Position numbers and translations under genes: made by a program
Assembly: GCA_964548225.1 (NCBI GenBank)
Contig: CAZJQP010000112.1
Location: forward strand, 1 to 13,509
Direction of reading: 5' to 3'
From: CALMEH01 sp964548225
GTDB lineage: Bacteria; Acidobacteriota; Blastocatellia; Pyrinomonadales; Pyrinomonadaceae
DNA length: 13,509 nucleotides
Notes under the pieces: generated by a model
Told to the model about the DNA's origin: nothing
Seen by the model: only the letters and a program-made list of their open reading frames with translations
Database searches by the model: none
In this document: piece by piece, positions 13,432 to 13,509 of the stretch
Layout: the number at the start of each line of letters is the position of its first letter
Numbering within the stretch: the first letter of the stretch is position 1

Positions 13432-13509
13432 TTTTTCTGAAATATTGTCTTCATTTTTTCATTCTGTCCATACAATTTTTCATTCTGTCCATACAATTTT
13501 TCATTCTGT
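13425..13509 (-). CDS. Possible 3' end of an upstream gene with a heptapeptide-repeat tail (partial)
   Basis: On the minus strand one frame is open from the window edge to TAA at 13425-13427 and reads QNEKLYG, QNEKLYG, QNEKMKTIFQKKC. It overlaps the ATPase start by seven bases (ATGCTAA), a typical operon junction, so it could be the C-terminus of the partner permease. A second frame is also open for most of the stretch, giving the repeat MDRMKNC and stopping at TGA earlier, so coding is not proven. If real, the tail is repeat-encoded and soluble. Confidence 0.4.
   Translation of the reverse strand, partial: QNEKLYGQNEKLYGQNEKMKTIFQKKC
13460..13509. repeat. 21-bp tandem repeat at the right edge
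   Basis: Three copies (the last cut by the window end) of a 21-base unit beginning CATTCTGTCCATACAATTTT start at 13460, 13481 and 13502. Copies are identical as far as seen. The period equals seven codons. It is unrelated in sequence to the 21-bp array at 3971-4264. Confidence 0.85.

Overview
The window looks like a chromosomal segment from a Gram-negative bacterium with an outer membrane: it has a TonB-dependent receptor, several Sec signal peptides and a GatB of the GatCAB amidotransferase. Coding density is moderate, GC is mid-range and short palindromic repeats are abundant. The protein style (secreted hypotheticals, a receptor with an N-terminal carboxypeptidase-regulatory-like domain, a PilL/ChpA-like hybrid CheA) is most like Acidobacteriota of the Blastocatellia/Pyrinomonas type. 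That placement is inference from memory, not a search result. No rRNA, tRNA, insertion sequence transposase or CRISPR array was seen.

Layout. (1) 56-2863 (+): a large hybrid CheA histidine kinase with a C-terminal receiver. An 8-bp-periodic repeat encodes the linker before its receiver. (2) 2860-4585: a repeat-rich island. It holds a repeat copy (A), a nested palindrome (D), a minus-strand gene for a 232-aa conserved hypothetical protein with a fibronectin-III-like C-terminus, an uninterrupted array of fourteen 21-bp units directly upstream of that gene, a 7-bp-periodic hairpin, and a second same-orientation copy of the A repeat (B). The gene and array are therefore bracketed by direct repeats. 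(3) 4597-9336 (-): a tightly packed run reading gatB, small protein + HNH endonuclease (copy 2), secreted hypothetical, small protein + HNH endonuclease (copy 1), SDR oxidoreductase. The small-protein/HNH pair is a duplicated two-gene module in which the HNH start codon follows the partner's stop codon directly in both copies. (4) 9351-10022: an intrinsic terminator, a small secreted hypothetical and a 9-bp-periodic palindrome. (5) 10024-13509 (-): a vitamin B12 uptake block with a BtuB-like receptor under a compact cobalamin riboswitch, a 139-bp palindromic element, a BtuD/FecE-type ABC ATPase, and a probable repeat-bearing 3' end of a further upstream gene.

How the genes work together. The receptor, riboswitch and ATPase form a coherent cobalamin-import locus. 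The gatB-led cluster mixes housekeeping (Gln-tRNA/Asn-tRNA amidation) with what look like accessory HNH modules. CheA is presumably part of a chemosensory or type IV pilus cluster extending to the left. The features most likely to be new are the 21-bp array paired with the fibronectin-like gene inside direct repeats, the duplicated small-protein/HNH module, and a family of hairpins whose arms are built from 7-, 8- or 9-bp stuttered units, one of which is translated inside CheA.
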